Below are positions 34,478 to 43,281 of a DNA stretch of 64,000 bases, in pieces. Source of the stretch: Mesorhizobium_K sp040049215 (GTDB lineage: Bacteria; Pseudomonadota; Alphaproteobacteria; Rhizobiales; Rhizobiaceae); assembly GCF_040049215.1 (NCBI RefSeq), contig NZ_JBDZDN010000001.1, forward strand, positions 1,302,001-1,366,000. Direction: 5' to 3'. Position 1 is the stretch's first letter; every line of letters starts with the position of its first letter. A program made the translations under genes and the position numbers. The notes beneath the pieces are model-generated. The model saw only the letters and a program-made list of their open reading frames with translations. It was not told the DNA's origin and did not search any database.

Positions 34478-35218
34478 TCAATCCCCCTGGCTGCTCTGCG
34501 GATAAGAGATGATCGACAGGTACCTTATCGGCAGTTTCGTCAGTTCCTCGGGCCCGTGCGGGGCGTCGGCGTCGAAGAACAGGCTGTCTCCGGGCAGCAT
34601 GCGGAAAAGATGCGAGCCGTGCCGGTAGACCACCTCGCCTTCCAGCATGTAGATGAATTCCATGCCTTCGTGCTGGAAGGTGGGGAACACGTCTGAATCC
34701 GCCGAGAGCGTGATGAGATAGGGCTCGACCACCACCCCGGACGTGTTGGCGCCGACATGGCCGAGCAGATTGTACTGGTGGCCGGCGCGGGTGCCGCGCC
34801 GTTCGATCTCCATCCCCTCGCCGGCCTTGACGAAGACCACGGCCCGCTCCTCCTCGAAGCGGCGGAAGAAGGCGGTCACCGGCACGCCGAGCGCGTGGGA
34901 AAGCGCCTGCAGCGTGGTCAGCGAAGGCGAGGTGATGCCGTTCTCGATCTTCGACAGCATGCCTAGCGACAGGCTGGTCGCCTGGGCGAGATCGGCCACC
35001 GTGATGCCTAACTTCTTCCTGAAGGCGCGCACCTCGCGGCCGATTGCCACCTCCAGCACCTTCTCCTTGGTGTCGCGCACCGCATGCGGGTTCTGAGTCA
35101 GTGGCGGGCGGATGGCGTGGATCTCGGCGACCGCCTGCTTGAACGGTTTCACCGCGTCCGTGGCGGCCGTCTTCGCCCGTACGCCCCGGGGCTTTTCCTT
35201 GCCGTGCGCCTTTGCCAA
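34478..35218 (-). CDS. XRE-family regulator with C-terminal cupin domain
   Basis: 246 residues. After a basic 55-residue N-terminal tail comes the helix-turn-helix (IGREVRAFRKKLGITVADLA, SLGMLSKIENGITSPSLTTL) and from about 165 a cupin (FQHEGMEFIYMLEGEVVYRHG, MLPGDSLFFDADAPHGPEEL). The start is TTG at 35218, as no ATG lies before the HTH in frame. Divergent from tmm with 238 bp between, so it probably controls tmm and the TMAO-type transporter, perhaps sensing a small amine through the cupin. Other members of this architecture regulate polyamine and amino acid genes. Confidence 0.88.
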   Translation of the reverse strand: MAKAHGKEKPRGVRAKTAATDAVKPFKQAVAEIHAIRPPLTQNPHAVRDTKEKVLEVAIGREVRAFRKKLGITVADLAQATSLSLGMLSKIENGITSPSLTTLQALSHALGVPVTAFFRRFEEERAVVFVKAGEGMEIERRGTRAGHQYNLLGHVGANTSGVVVEPYLITLSADSDVFPTFQHEGMEFIYMLEGEVVYRHGSHLFRMLPGDSLFFDADAPHGPEELTKLPIRYLSIISYPQSSQGD

Positions 35219-35252
35219 ATCCGCCGCCTTTCGAGGTCGCCTCAGTTGGGGG

Positions 35253-35270
35253 AAATTTCACCGGAGTGAA
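35253..35270. promoter_or_regulatory. Operator candidate in the XRE/cupin-tmm intergenic region
   Basis: AAATTTCACCGGAGTGAA contains the palindrome TTCAC-CGGA-GTGAA, and its AAATTTCAC arm recurs in inverse orientation as GTGAAATTT at 35411-35419, 38 nt before the tmm start. Confidence 0.45.
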
Positions 35271-35410
35271 GATTGCCTAAGCCAGATACACTCCCGGGAA
35301 ACGTTGCTCAAGCCATCCGCGACGCGCCGGCGGGCCTTCGGGTTGCATTGCCGCGGTTTCGCGCGTTGGCCTGCATTGACAGGTCTACAGGAGAAATTAT
35401 TGTCCTCACA

Positions 35411-35419
35411 GTGAAATTT
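35411..35419. promoter_or_regulatory. Second half-site GTGAAATTT ahead of tmm
   Basis: Exact inverse complement of AAATTTCAC at 35253-35261. A related ATGAAAATTT lies in the promoter region of the binding-protein gene at 41451-41460. Confidence 0.35.
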
Positions 35420-35456
35420 GTTTCCAATAAATAACCATCCAAGGGGAGCGTCCGGA

Positions 35457-36809
35457 ATGTCGGGAATGAAAAAACGTGTCGCCGTCATCGGAGCCGGCCC
35501 GTCGGGCCTCGCCCAGCTCAGGGCGTTCGCGTCGGCCGAAGCCAAGGGCGCCGACATCCCCGAGATCGTCTGCTTCGAAAAACAGGCCGACTGGGGCGGG
35601 TTGTGGAACTATACCTGGCGCACCGGCCTCGACGAGCATGGTGACCCCGTGCACGGCTCGATGTACCGCTATCTCTGGTCGAACGGCCCCAAGGAATGCC
35701 TGGAGTTCGCCGACTACACCTTCGAGGAGCATTTCGGCCGCCCGATCGGCTCCTACCCGCCGCGCGCCGTCCTGTGGGATTACATCAAGGGCCGCGTCGA
35801 AAAGTCCGGCGTCCGCAAATGGGTTCGCTTCAACTCACCGGTGCGCATGGTCACCTGGTCGGACGAGACGAAAAAATTCACCGTCACCGCGCATGACCGC
35901 ACCAACGACCACACCTACTCGGAAGAGTTCGATTTCGTCGTGGTCGCATCCGGCCATTTTTCGGTGCCGAACGTTCCCTATTTCGAAGGTTTCGAGACAT
36001 TCCAGGGCCGCGTGCTGCACAGCCACGATTTTCGCGACGCCACCGAGTTCAAGGGCAAGAACGTGCTGGTCGTCGGCCGCTCCTACTCGGCGGAGGACAT
36101 CGGCTCGCAGTGCTACAAATACGGCGCCAAGTCGATCACGGTCAGCTACCGCTCCGCGCCGATGGCCTTCAACTTCCCTGACGGCTGGGAACAAAAGCCA
36201 TTGCTCCAGAAGGTCGTCGGCAAGACGGCGCACTTCAAGGACGGCACCACCAAGGAGATCGACGCGATCATCCTGTGCACCGGCTACCTGCACTCCTTCC
36301 CGTTCCTGACAGACGACCTGAAGCTCAAGACCAACAACCGGATGTGGCCGCTGGGCATCTACAAGGGCGTGGTCTGGGAGAAGAACCCTGCGCTGTTCTA
36401 CATCGGCATGCAGGACCAGTTCTACACCTTCAACATGTTCGACGCGCAGGCCTGGTACGCGCGCGACGTCATCCTCGGCCGGATCAAGCTGCCTTCGGCG
36501 GCCGAAATGGCGGCCGACAGCGCGAAATGGCGCGCCCGCGAGGAGACGCTTGCGGACGCCGAACAGATGATCTGGTTCCAGGGCGACTACACCAAGGAGC
36601 TGATCGCGGCGACCGACTATCCGTCCTTCAACATCGAGGAGACCAACAAGACCTTCATGGAGTGGGAGCACCACAAGATGGAGAACATCATGGGCTTCCG
36701 CGACAACGCCTACCGCTCGCTGATGACCGGCACCATGGCACCGAAGCACCACACCAAATGGATGGAGGCGATGGACGATTCGCTGGAGAGCTATCTGCAG
36801 ACGAAGTGA
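35457..36809 (+). CDS. tmm: Trimethylamine monooxygenase (bacterial FMO)
   Basis: 450 residues. It oxidises trimethylamine to TMAO with NADPH and O2. FAD motif VAVIGAGPSGLAQLRAF at the N terminus, CFEKQADWGGLWNYTWRTG, SMYRYLWSNGPKECLEFADY, the FMO signature FQGRVLHSHDF near 190, NADPH motif VVGRSYSAEDIGSQC, and ILCTGYLHSFPFL all match bacterial Tmm closely; the C-terminal TGTMAPKHHTKWMEAMDDSL is also typical. ATG at 35457 follows GGGGAG. It converges on the SnoaL-like gene with 7 nt between. A TMAO demethylase gene (tdm) is not in the window. Activity on other amines or indole is known for related FMOs. Confidence 0.92.
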   Translation: MSGMKKRVAVIGAGPSGLAQLRAFASAEAKGADIPEIVCFEKQADWGGLWNYTWRTGLDEHGDPVHGSMYRYLWSNGPKECLEFADYTFEEHFGRPIGSYPPRAVLWDYIKGRVEKSGVRKWVRFNSPVRMVTWSDETKKFTVTAHDRTNDHTYSEEFDFVVVASGHFSVPNVPYFEGFETFQGRVLHSHDFRDATEFKGKNVLVVGRSYSAEDIGSQCYKYGAKSITVSYRSAPMAFNFPDGWEQKPLLQKVVGKTAHFKDGTTKEIDAIILCTGYLHSFPFLTDDLKLKTNNRMWPLGIYKGVVWEKNPALFYIGMQDQFYTFNMFDAQAWYARDVILGRIKLPSAAEMAADSAKWRAREETLADAEQMIWFQGDYTKELIAATDYPSFNIEETNKTFMEWEHHKMENIMGFRDNAYRSLMTGTMAPKHHTKWMEAMDDSLESYLQTK

Positions 36810-36816
36810 GGCTCGC

Positions 36817-37185
36817 TCACTTCCCAAACCTTGGCGAGCCATGGTGCTGGGCGATGCGCCAGTTGCCGTCCTTCTTCACCAGCACCCAGGTCATGCGGTA
36901 GGGGCTGGGCTTGTCGCCGTCGGCGAAGTCGACATGGCCGCCGGTGACCACCACGTCCGGCGCGACCTCGCGCACTTCAGGCATCTTGTATGATTTGACG
37001 CGCATGGTCGGCGGGCGTCCGCCGAAATAGCCTCGGATCGTCTCGCGGCCCTTCTGCAACTCGTCGACCGAGCCGAACAGGATCGCGTCCTCGGTGTAGA
37101 GCTTCATGTGGCGGTCGAGATCGTGGGCGTTGAAGGCCGCGATCCACTCGGCGAGCAAAGCGTCAACGGTCGGCGTTGCGGTCAT
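36817..37185 (-). CDS. SnoaL-like/NTF2-fold small protein
   Basis: 122 residues. Typical NTF2-fold text: LLAEWIAAFNAHDLDRHMKLYTED, AILFGSVDELQKGRETIRGYF, then MTWVLVKKDGNWRIAQHHGS. ATG at 37185 is preceded by GGAGGAATTGAC. The family contains enzymes and ligand-binding proteins; the role here is unknown. It lies 68 nt downstream of the double permease gene on the same strand and may be the last gene of the transporter operon. Confidence 0.85.
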   Translation of the reverse strand: MTATPTVDALLAEWIAAFNAHDLDRHMKLYTEDAILFGSVDELQKGRETIRGYFGGRPPTMRVKSYKMPEVREVAPDVVVTGGHVDFADGDKPSPYRMTWVLVKKDGNWRIAQHHGSPRFGK

Positions 37186-37253
37186 GTCAATTCCTCCCTG
37201 CAATCTCCGGGAGTTGGTTACCACGCTCCGGCGCGGCGCTCCACTTCGAAGGG

Positions 37254-39236
37254 TCAGCCCAGCCTGGCCCTTGCCTTCGCGCTCCACGCATTGAACAGCC
37301 GATCGGCGATAATGCCTATGAAGGCGATGGCAAGACCGGCGACGATGCCGCGACCGGAATCGGCCTTGGACAGCGCGATGAACACTTCCTGCCCAAGGTC
37401 GCGCGTGCCGATCATCGCGCAAATGATGATCATGGCGAGCGCCATCAGGATCGTCTGGTTGATGCCGAGCATGATCTCCGGCAGCGCCAGCGGCAGTTGC
37501 ACCTTCCAGAACATCTGCCGTTTGGTGCAGCCCGACACCACCGCCGCCTCGATCAGCGCCGGCGGCACCTGCCTGATGCCGTGATTGGTGTAGCGGATCG
37601 CCGGGACCACGGCGAAGGCAACAGTCGCGATCATGGCGGTGACGTCGCCGACGCGGAACAGCATCACCACCGGGATGATGAAACAGAAGGACGGCAGCAC
37701 CTGCAGCGTGTCGATAACAGGCGTGATGATCTTCTCGAAGCGGTCGCTGCGCGAGGCCGCGAGCCCGAGCGGTATGCCGATCAGGCAGGCGACGAAAGCC
37801 GAGATGCCGCAGAGGTAGACCGTCGCCATGGTCTTTTCCCACAGCCCGGTCACCGCGCAGAATGCCGTCAGCGCGGCGATGAGGGCCGCAAGCCTGGCAC
37901 CGCCGAGCTGCCAGCCGGCGAGGCCGAGCAGGAAGACCGCGCCAAGCCAGGGGAAGCCCTCGCAGAAGGCCCGCACCGGGTTGAGCACATAGAGGATAAG
38001 GAACACCCGGAAGGCCTCGATGACGTCGAAGAAATTGACCGTGATCCAGCTGACGGCTGCCTTCCAGGCCGGGGCGGTGGTAAAGGTGATCGCCTTCGGC
38101 ACGTCGGCGAATATGGGAATGGCCAGACCAAGCAAGGTCGTGCCGGCAAGCAGGACGAACGCGAGCGTGAAGTTCGGATAGCGCACCCAGAAGGCGACGC
38201 CCTCCGTCAGTTCGCCATGGTACTGCGACTGCCGCCGTGCGGCCGCCTGGCTCAGCCGGTCGAGCGCGATCGCCAGCGCCACGATGGCGAGACCCGCTTC
38301 CATCGCCTCGCCGACCTTCAGCGCCCGCAGCGCCAGGAGCACGTCGTAGCCGAGGCCGCCTGCGCCAATCATCGAGGCGATGATGACCATGTTGAGCGCC
38401 AGCATGATGACCTGGTTGACGCCGACCATCAGCGTCGGCCGCGCCGAGGGCAGCAGCACCCGCCACAGTTTCTGGCGCGCCGTGCAGCCGGCCATCTCGC
38501 TGAATTCGCCGATCTCGGTCGGCACGCGCGACAGGCCGAGCATGGTGGCCCGCACCATCGGCGGCGTGGCGAAGATCGCGGTGGCGATCATCGCCGAGAC
38601 CGGACTGTTTCCGAACAGGAGCAGCATCGGGATGAGATAGGCGAAGGTCGGGATCGTCTGCATCAGGTCCAGCGCCGGCAAAACGACGAGCTTCTCGGCC
38701 CAGGGCCGCTTCCACGCCCATATGCCGACCAGGAGGCCGGTAACGATGCAAAAGGGAACGGCAATGGCGATCAGCCCGAGCGTCAGCATGGCGCTGGTCC
38801 ATTTGCCGAACAGCGCGATGTAGAGGAAGAGCCCGCCCGACAGCAGGCCGAGGCGCGTGCCGCCGAAGGCTCGGCCCGCAAGGAAGGCCGCGGCGCAGAT
38901 GCCGACCCAGGAAAGGCGCGGCAGGGTGAACGCCTCGGCGCCGCTGCCGATCTTGAAATTCTTGGCGAAGAGATCGAGCGCGAAATCGAGCGGCACGCCG
39001 AGGATCGCGGTGATCGAGCGCGTCAGCCAGCTCAGGTTGAGCTTGAGCCATCTCATGATCGCGCTCACCCAGTCGGCGACCGGCACCACGGCGTCGGCCG
39101 GATAGTTCACCGCCCAGGGCACGGAACCGCGGGCGAGGAATACGACGAAGACAATCGCCAGCGCGGCTGCCCAAATAGCCAGCCAGGCCTGGATCGGACG
39201 CGGCCTGACAGAACCGCTGGCGGCGGCGATCGTCAC
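37254..39236 (-). CDS. tmoW: Betaine/TMAO-type ABC transporter permease, two fused permease domains
   Basis: 660 residues with two ProW-like permease modules in one chain. The first ends around residue 310 with an EAA loop region (SRVPTEIGEFSEMAGCTARQ then KLWRVLLPSARPTLMVG), and the second repeats the same pattern (IRQVPPALIEAAVVSGCTKRQ then MFWKVQLPLALPEIMLG) near 570. Each has several hydrophobic helices. Start at 39236 overlaps the ATPase stop by 4 nt. Proximity to tmm and the Trp-rich binding protein favours a TMAO transporter (TmoXWV type); glycine betaine or choline transport is the main alternative. Confidence 0.82.
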   Translation of the reverse strand: MTIAAASGSVRPRPIQAWLAIWAAALAIVFVVFLARGSVPWAVNYPADAVVPVADWVSAIMRWLKLNLSWLTRSITAILGVPLDFALDLFAKNFKIGSGAEAFTLPRLSWVGICAAAFLAGRAFGGTRLGLLSGGLFLYIALFGKWTSAMLTLGLIAIAVPFCIVTGLLVGIWAWKRPWAEKLVVLPALDLMQTIPTFAYLIPMLLLFGNSPVSAMIATAIFATPPMVRATMLGLSRVPTEIGEFSEMAGCTARQKLWRVLLPSARPTLMVGVNQVIMLALNMVIIASMIGAGGLGYDVLLALRALKVGEAMEAGLAIVALAIALDRLSQAAARRQSQYHGELTEGVAFWVRYPNFTLAFVLLAGTTLLGLAIPIFADVPKAITFTTAPAWKAAVSWITVNFFDVIEAFRVFLILYVLNPVRAFCEGFPWLGAVFLLGLAGWQLGGARLAALIAALTAFCAVTGLWEKTMATVYLCGISAFVACLIGIPLGLAASRSDRFEKIITPVIDTLQVLPSFCFIIPVVMLFRVGDVTAMIATVAFAVVPAIRYTNHGIRQVPPALIEAAVVSGCTKRQMFWKVQLPLALPEIMLGINQTILMALAMIIICAMIGTRDLGQEVFIALSKADSGRGIVAGLAIAFIGIIADRLFNAWSAKARARLG

Positions 39237-40318
39237 GTAGGCGCGCCGCCGCGGTCGATGCCGGCGAGCAGGGCGATCACCGCGTCCGGCGTCACCTCGC
39301 CGATCGGCTTGCCGGTCCCGTTGACGACGGCGAATGGCTTCCTGGCCGCGATGATCTGCGCCGAGAAACTCGACACCCGCGCGTCGGGCGCCACCGTGCC
39401 GCCGTGCTGCCCCTTGCCCGCTGGCCGCATCAGGCTCTTTGCCGAGATGACCTTGGCGCGCTGCACGTCGCGGGTGAATTCGGCGACATAGTCGGTCGCC
39501 GGGCTGACCACCAGCTCCTCCGGCGTGCCGACCTGGATGACCTCGCCATCCTTCATGATGGCGATGCGGTCGGCAAGTCGGATCGCCTCGTCGAAATCAT
39601 GGGTGATGAAGACGATCGTCTTGTGCAGCACTGCCTGCAGCCGCATCAATTCATCCTGCATCTCGCGGCGGATCAGCGGGTCGAGCGCCGAGAACGGCTC
39701 GTCGAGGAACCATATTTCCGGCTTGGTGGCCAGGCTGCGCGCGATGCCGACGCGCTGCTGCTGGCCACCCGACAGCTCGCGCGGATAAAAGTGCTCGCGT
39801 CCGCGCAGACCGACGAGTTCGATCACCTCGCGGGCGCGGATTTCCCGGGCCTGCCGGCTCACTCCCTGGATGGACAGCGGGAAGGCGATGTTTTCCAGAA
39901 CGTTGAGATGCGGCAGCAGGGCGAAATTCTGGAACACCATGCCCATGCGGTGGCGGCGCAGCTCGATGAGTTCGGCGGCGGAGATCGACAGCAGGTCCTT
40001 GCCCTCGAACTCGACCTTTCCGAAGGTCGGCTCGATCAGCCTCGACATGCAGCGCACCAGCGTCGACTTGCCGGAACCCGACAGGCCCATGATGATGAAT
40101 ATCTCGCCCTGACGGATTTCAAGATCGACGGCGCGCACCGCGCCGACCAGCCCGGCCTCGACAAGCTCTGCCGATGTCGCCCTGCCATGATGTTCACGGA
40201 TGAATTTTTCGGCGCCGGCGCCGAACAGCTTCCAGACGTTGCGGCAGGCAAGCTTGATGGGGCGTGAATCCACGGTCTTGCCGGCGACGGCAGGGTTGTC
40301 CTGCGAAGCTATCTTCAT
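39233..40318 (-). CDS. tmoV: Betaine/TMAO-type ABC transporter ATP-binding protein (ProV-like)
   Basis: 361 residues. The extended N terminus VWKLFGAGAEKFIREHHGR is characteristic of ProV/OpuAA. Walker A GLSGSGKSTLVRCMSRL, Q-loop VFQNFALLPHLNV, signature LSGGQQQRVGIARSLA, Walker B IWFLDEPFSALDP and H-loop FITHDFDEAIRLADRI are intact. The C-terminal 80 residues form a short CBS-like region (PFAVVNGTGKPIGEVTPDAVI). ATG at 40318. A stem-loop separates it from the binding-protein gene upstream. Confidence 0.85.
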   Translation of the reverse strand: MKIASQDNPAVAGKTVDSRPIKLACRNVWKLFGAGAEKFIREHHGRATSAELVEAGLVGAVRAVDLEIRQGEIFIIMGLSGSGKSTLVRCMSRLIEPTFGKVEFEGKDLLSISAAELIELRRHRMGMVFQNFALLPHLNVLENIAFPLSIQGVSRQAREIRAREVIELVGLRGREHFYPRELSGGQQQRVGIARSLATKPEIWFLDEPFSALDPLIRREMQDELMRLQAVLHKTIVFITHDFDEAIRLADRIAIMKDGEVIQVGTPEELVVSPATDYVAEFTRDVQRAKVISAKSLMRPAGKGQHGGTVAPDARVSSFSAQIIAARKPFAVVNGTGKPIGEVTPDAVIALLAGIDRGGAPT

Positions 40319-40347
40319 GCTCTGCCTTCTAAAGCCCTAGAAAATCC

Positions 40348-40380
40348 AGCGGCCCCGATCGTTGCCCGAGCGGGGCCGCT
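40348..40380 (-). terminator. Stem-loop between binding-protein and ATPase genes
   Basis: AGCGGCCCCG (40348-40357) pairs perfectly with CGGGGCCGCT (40371-40380), 13-nt loop, followed on the minus strand by GGATTTTC. It lies 18 nt after the binding-protein stop and likely reduces downstream expression or stabilises the upstream message. Confidence 0.75.
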
Positions 40381-40397
40381 TGTCCATTCCGGAACGA

Positions 40398-41360
40398 CTA
40401 TTGCGCCCAGGCTTTCCAGGTCGCTTCGTTCTCCGCGATCCAGGCAGCGGCAACGTCTTCCGGCGTCTTGCCGTCCAGGTCGACCTGGCCGCTCAGCCCG
40501 TTCAGCACGTCGGTCGAGATCGTATAGTTCTTAGCCACCTTGTAGGCGACCGGCCATTTGTCCTTCATGCCGCCCCAGACATATTTGAAGATTTCGCCGG
40601 TCGGCTTGCCGCAGTCATACTGCGCAGATGTGTTGGAGCCCCATGCCGGGTCTTCGTAGCATTCCTTGGTATAGGCCGGGAACTCGACCCACTCGCCCTT
40701 GTATTTGGCGGGCGCCCAGTGCGGCGAATAGATCCAGAGCATGATCGGCGCCTGACGCTGGTAGGCGGAGTCCAGCTCCGCGAACATCGCGGCGTCGGTG
40801 CCTGCATGGATGACCGTGAAGGGCAGTCCGAGCGAGACGGCGCGCTCGTCGTCGAAACCTTCCCAAGTCACAGGCCCGCCGAGATAGCGGCCGTTCGGCG
40901 CGGTCTCGGGCGTCGAGAATGCCTCGGCGCATTTCGGGTCCTTCAGCGCTTCCCAGTTGGGAAGGCCGGGGCATTTCTCCTTCATGTATTCGGGATACCA
41001 CCATTCTTCCTTGGCCTGCGGGCCGAGCGGGCCGAGATTCTCGGTCTGTCCGGTTGCGTCGGACGCAGCCATCGCCTCGCCTGCGGTGGTCGCCCAGAAT
41101 TCCATGCCGACCGTCAGATCGCCATTGGTGAGGCCGGTGGTCAGGCTCGAAAGATAGTCGGCGGTCGGGTATTCGACCGTATAGCCGAGCTTCTCGAGAA
41201 TGCCGCCCATGATCTTGGCGTTGAGATTAACGCTGGTCCAGTCGAACAGCGCGATCTTGATCGGGTCGCTCGATTCAGGCGCCTGCGCGTAGGCGGCCGG
41301 CGCCCACATGCTGGCGGCTGCCACGGCGGCAGCGCCTATTCCTAGAAACTTGACGTTCAT
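40398..41360 (-). CDS. tmoX: Betaine/TMAO-type ABC substrate-binding protein
   Basis: 320 residues with a signal peptide (MNVKFLGIGAAAVAAASMWA, cut near AYA-QAPES). OpuAC-type fold: IKIALFDWTSVNLNAKIMGG, VEYPTADYLSSLTTGLTNGD, MEFWATTAGEA and LWIYSPHWAPAKYKGEWVEF. Several Trp residues fit the aromatic cage that binds quaternary or tertiary ammonium groups in this family, and EEWWYPEYMKEKCPGLPNW resembles TMAO-binding TmoX. Divergent promoter region of 186 bp upstream contains a perfect palindrome. Ligand TMAO is inferred from the linked tmm. Confidence 0.82.
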   Translation of the reverse strand: MNVKFLGIGAAAVAAASMWAPAAYAQAPESSDPIKIALFDWTSVNLNAKIMGGILEKLGYTVEYPTADYLSSLTTGLTNGDLTVGMEFWATTAGEAMAASDATGQTENLGPLGPQAKEEWWYPEYMKEKCPGLPNWEALKDPKCAEAFSTPETAPNGRYLGGPVTWEGFDDERAVSLGLPFTVIHAGTDAAMFAELDSAYQRQAPIMLWIYSPHWAPAKYKGEWVEFPAYTKECYEDPAWGSNTSAQYDCGKPTGEIFKYVWGGMKDKWPVAYKVAKNYTISTDVLNGLSGQVDLDGKTPEDVAAAWIAENEATWKAWAQ

Positions 41361-41440
41361 GCTGTGCTCCCATTGTACGAACTCGTGCCCAAATTCCCCT
41401 CGCGCGCCTTGACGGCGCGTCGCTCGCGGCGGACCCGCGT

Positions 41441-41457
41441 TTTTCATGTTATGAAAA
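41441..41457. promoter_or_regulatory. Perfect palindrome in the promoter region of the binding-protein gene
   Basis: TTTTCAT-GTT-ATGAAAA, two perfect 7-nt arms, 81 nt upstream of the start at 41360. Its ATGAAAATTT side resembles the GTGAAATTT half-site ahead of tmm, suggesting the same regulator. Confidence 0.5.
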
Positions 41458-41546
41458 TTTATATACCAACGTTCAGGCTGCGCAATGGCAGAACTGTGCA
41501 ATGCAGCAAGTTTGGCTGGACCGCGTGCGAAGCCTACTTGGCAAGA

Positions 41547-43088
41547 CTAGTGCAGACGGTTCGTGCCGGAAGCACCCGCGACCCGCAGCTTGCCATTCTC
41601 CACCTTGAGCGGAGCCGGCCGTCCGAAGAGAAATCCCTGGAATACGTCGCAGCCGGCGGCACGCAGCAGGGTCGCCTGGCTTTCCGTCTCGACGCCTTCC
41701 GCGATGGCGTGGACGCCGAGCGCCCGCGACAGGCCGACGATCGTGGAGACCACGGCGCCGGAATTCTGATCCGTATCGAGGCGGCTCACGAAGGACCGAT
41801 CGATCTTCAGCTTGTGGAAGGAGAAGTCGACCAGGTAGCTCAGGTTGGAGTAGCCGGTGCCGAAATCGTCGACGGCGACCGAGATACCCATCGCCGTCAG
41901 CTCCTTCAGGATCGCCGCGGCGCGATCGCGGTCCTGCATCATCGCCGTTTCGGTCAATTCCAGCTCCAGCCGCCGCGGACTGATGCCGGTTTCGCGGATC
42001 ACGTCGCCGACCATGCCCACGAAATCCTTGGTCATGAACTGGACGGCCGATATGTTCACCGCCACCAGGCAGTTGTCGGGCAAATGCCGGGCGTCGCTGC
42101 AGGCCTTGCGCAGCACCCACTCGCCGATCGGCCCGATCATGCCGGTCTCCTCGGCGACCGGGATGAACTCCAGCGGCGGGATCATGCCGCGTTCGGGATG
42201 TTTCCAGCGGATCAGAGCCTCATAGCCGACGGTCCTGCCCTTCAGCAGATCGATCTGCGGCTGGTAGTGGAGATCGAAGTCGCCGCGCTCGAAGGCGGTG
42301 TGAAGCTCGGCCTCGATCCACTGCCGGTAGTCGGCGACCTTGCCGATTTCGGGATGAAACACCGACCAGTTGCCGATGCCGCCGGCACGTGCGTTCTGCA
42401 GGGCAAGGTTCGACCGCCGGAGCAGCAGGATGGGATCGACGCCGTCCTTTGGCATGGCGACGATGCCGATCGACGCATTGACCGATTGCTGGTGGGTCAT
42501 CAGGTCATAGGGCTCCATCAGTTCGGCGATGAGCCTTTCGGCGATGATGTCCATCGACATGTTGAAGTAGGCGTCGGGATACAGCACCGCGAACTCCCCC
42601 GCGCCTATGCGGCCGATCACGGCATTGTCGGGAAGGCTCGCCCTGAGCCGCTGGGCGAAAGCGCGGACCAGTTCGTCGCCCTTGTTGTAGCCGATCGATT
42701 CATTGATCTGCTTGAAGCGGCCTATGTCGATATCGATGAGGAACACCGGTTCGCCGGTCTTGATCGTGGATTGCGCCGCCTCGGCGATCTTGCCGATCAT
42801 GGCGGGCCGTGACAGGAGGCCGGTCAGCTTGTCGAAATGGGTCTCGTTGACGACGTAGCTGACCGACTCGTCGACGCCGGCGAAGAATGACATGGCGGCG
42901 GCTCCGGCCGCCAGCGCGCAAAGCCCTGCGAGAATGCCTCCGACCACCTCCGCGGGCATCCCGGCAACGCCGTCGCCGAAGCCGAACTGCAGGCCCCACA
43001 GCCCCAATATGAAGCTGCCAAGCCCGGAGCTGGCGATCGTGATCAGCCGGAACACCGGGCTGCGGTTGGGATTGCTGACTGCCGGCAT
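41547..43088 (-). CDS. Membrane GGDEF-EAL protein with degenerate GGDEF (probable c-di-GMP phosphodiesterase)
   Basis: 513 residues. Two hydrophobic helices at about 14-36 and 46-70 anchor it. The GGDEF domain keeps DKLTGLLSRP and FLIDIDIGRFKQINESIGY but the signature reads GRIGAGEFAVLY, GAGEF instead of GGDEF, so cyclase activity is unlikely. The EAL domain is complete: GRTVGYEALIRWKHPERG, VNISAVQF, LELTETAMM, VDDFGTGYSNLSYL, LKIDRSFV and IAEGVE. It should hydrolyse c-di-GMP at the inner membrane. ATG at 43088 gives a sensible N terminus; the longer upstream frame has no support. Stand-alone gene, no linked regulator. Confidence 0.88.
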   Translation of the reverse strand: MPAVSNPNRSPVFRLITIASSGLGSFILGLWGLQFGFGDGVAGMPAEVVGGILAGLCALAAGAAAMSFFAGVDESVSYVVNETHFDKLTGLLSRPAMIGKIAEAAQSTIKTGEPVFLIDIDIGRFKQINESIGYNKGDELVRAFAQRLRASLPDNAVIGRIGAGEFAVLYPDAYFNMSMDIIAERLIAELMEPYDLMTHQQSVNASIGIVAMPKDGVDPILLLRRSNLALQNARAGGIGNWSVFHPEIGKVADYRQWIEAELHTAFERGDFDLHYQPQIDLLKGRTVGYEALIRWKHPERGMIPPLEFIPVAEETGMIGPIGEWVLRKACSDARHLPDNCLVAVNISAVQFMTKDFVGMVGDVIRETGISPRRLELELTETAMMQDRDRAAAILKELTAMGISVAVDDFGTGYSNLSYLVDFSFHKLKIDRSFVSRLDTDQNSGAVVSTIVGLSRALGVHAIAEGVETESQATLLRAAGCDVFQGFLFGRPAPLKVENGKLRVAGASGTNRLH

Positions 43089-43170
43089 GCATAGATTCCC
43101 GATTCTGCAGGAATTTCTAATACAAGTGCCCTTAAAATCGGTTTCCGCCAAAGGCTTGCATTTTAGCGAC

Positions 43171-43194
43171 CCCGGAAAGTGTTGAAATTCCGGG
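43171..43194. other. Inverted repeat in the divergent EAL-carboxypeptidase intergenic region
   Basis: CCCGGAA (43171-43177) and TTCCGGG (43188-43194) form a perfect 7-bp stem with a 10-nt loop, 83 nt upstream of the EAL-protein start. Role unknown. Confidence 0.3.
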
Positions 43195-43281
43195 AATGAG
43201 GGGTGATTTGACGTAGGCGGCGCTTTGCCCATGGCTGTTGCAGAAAGGGAATGGCAACGGCCCGCGCCATAGGCTAATCCG

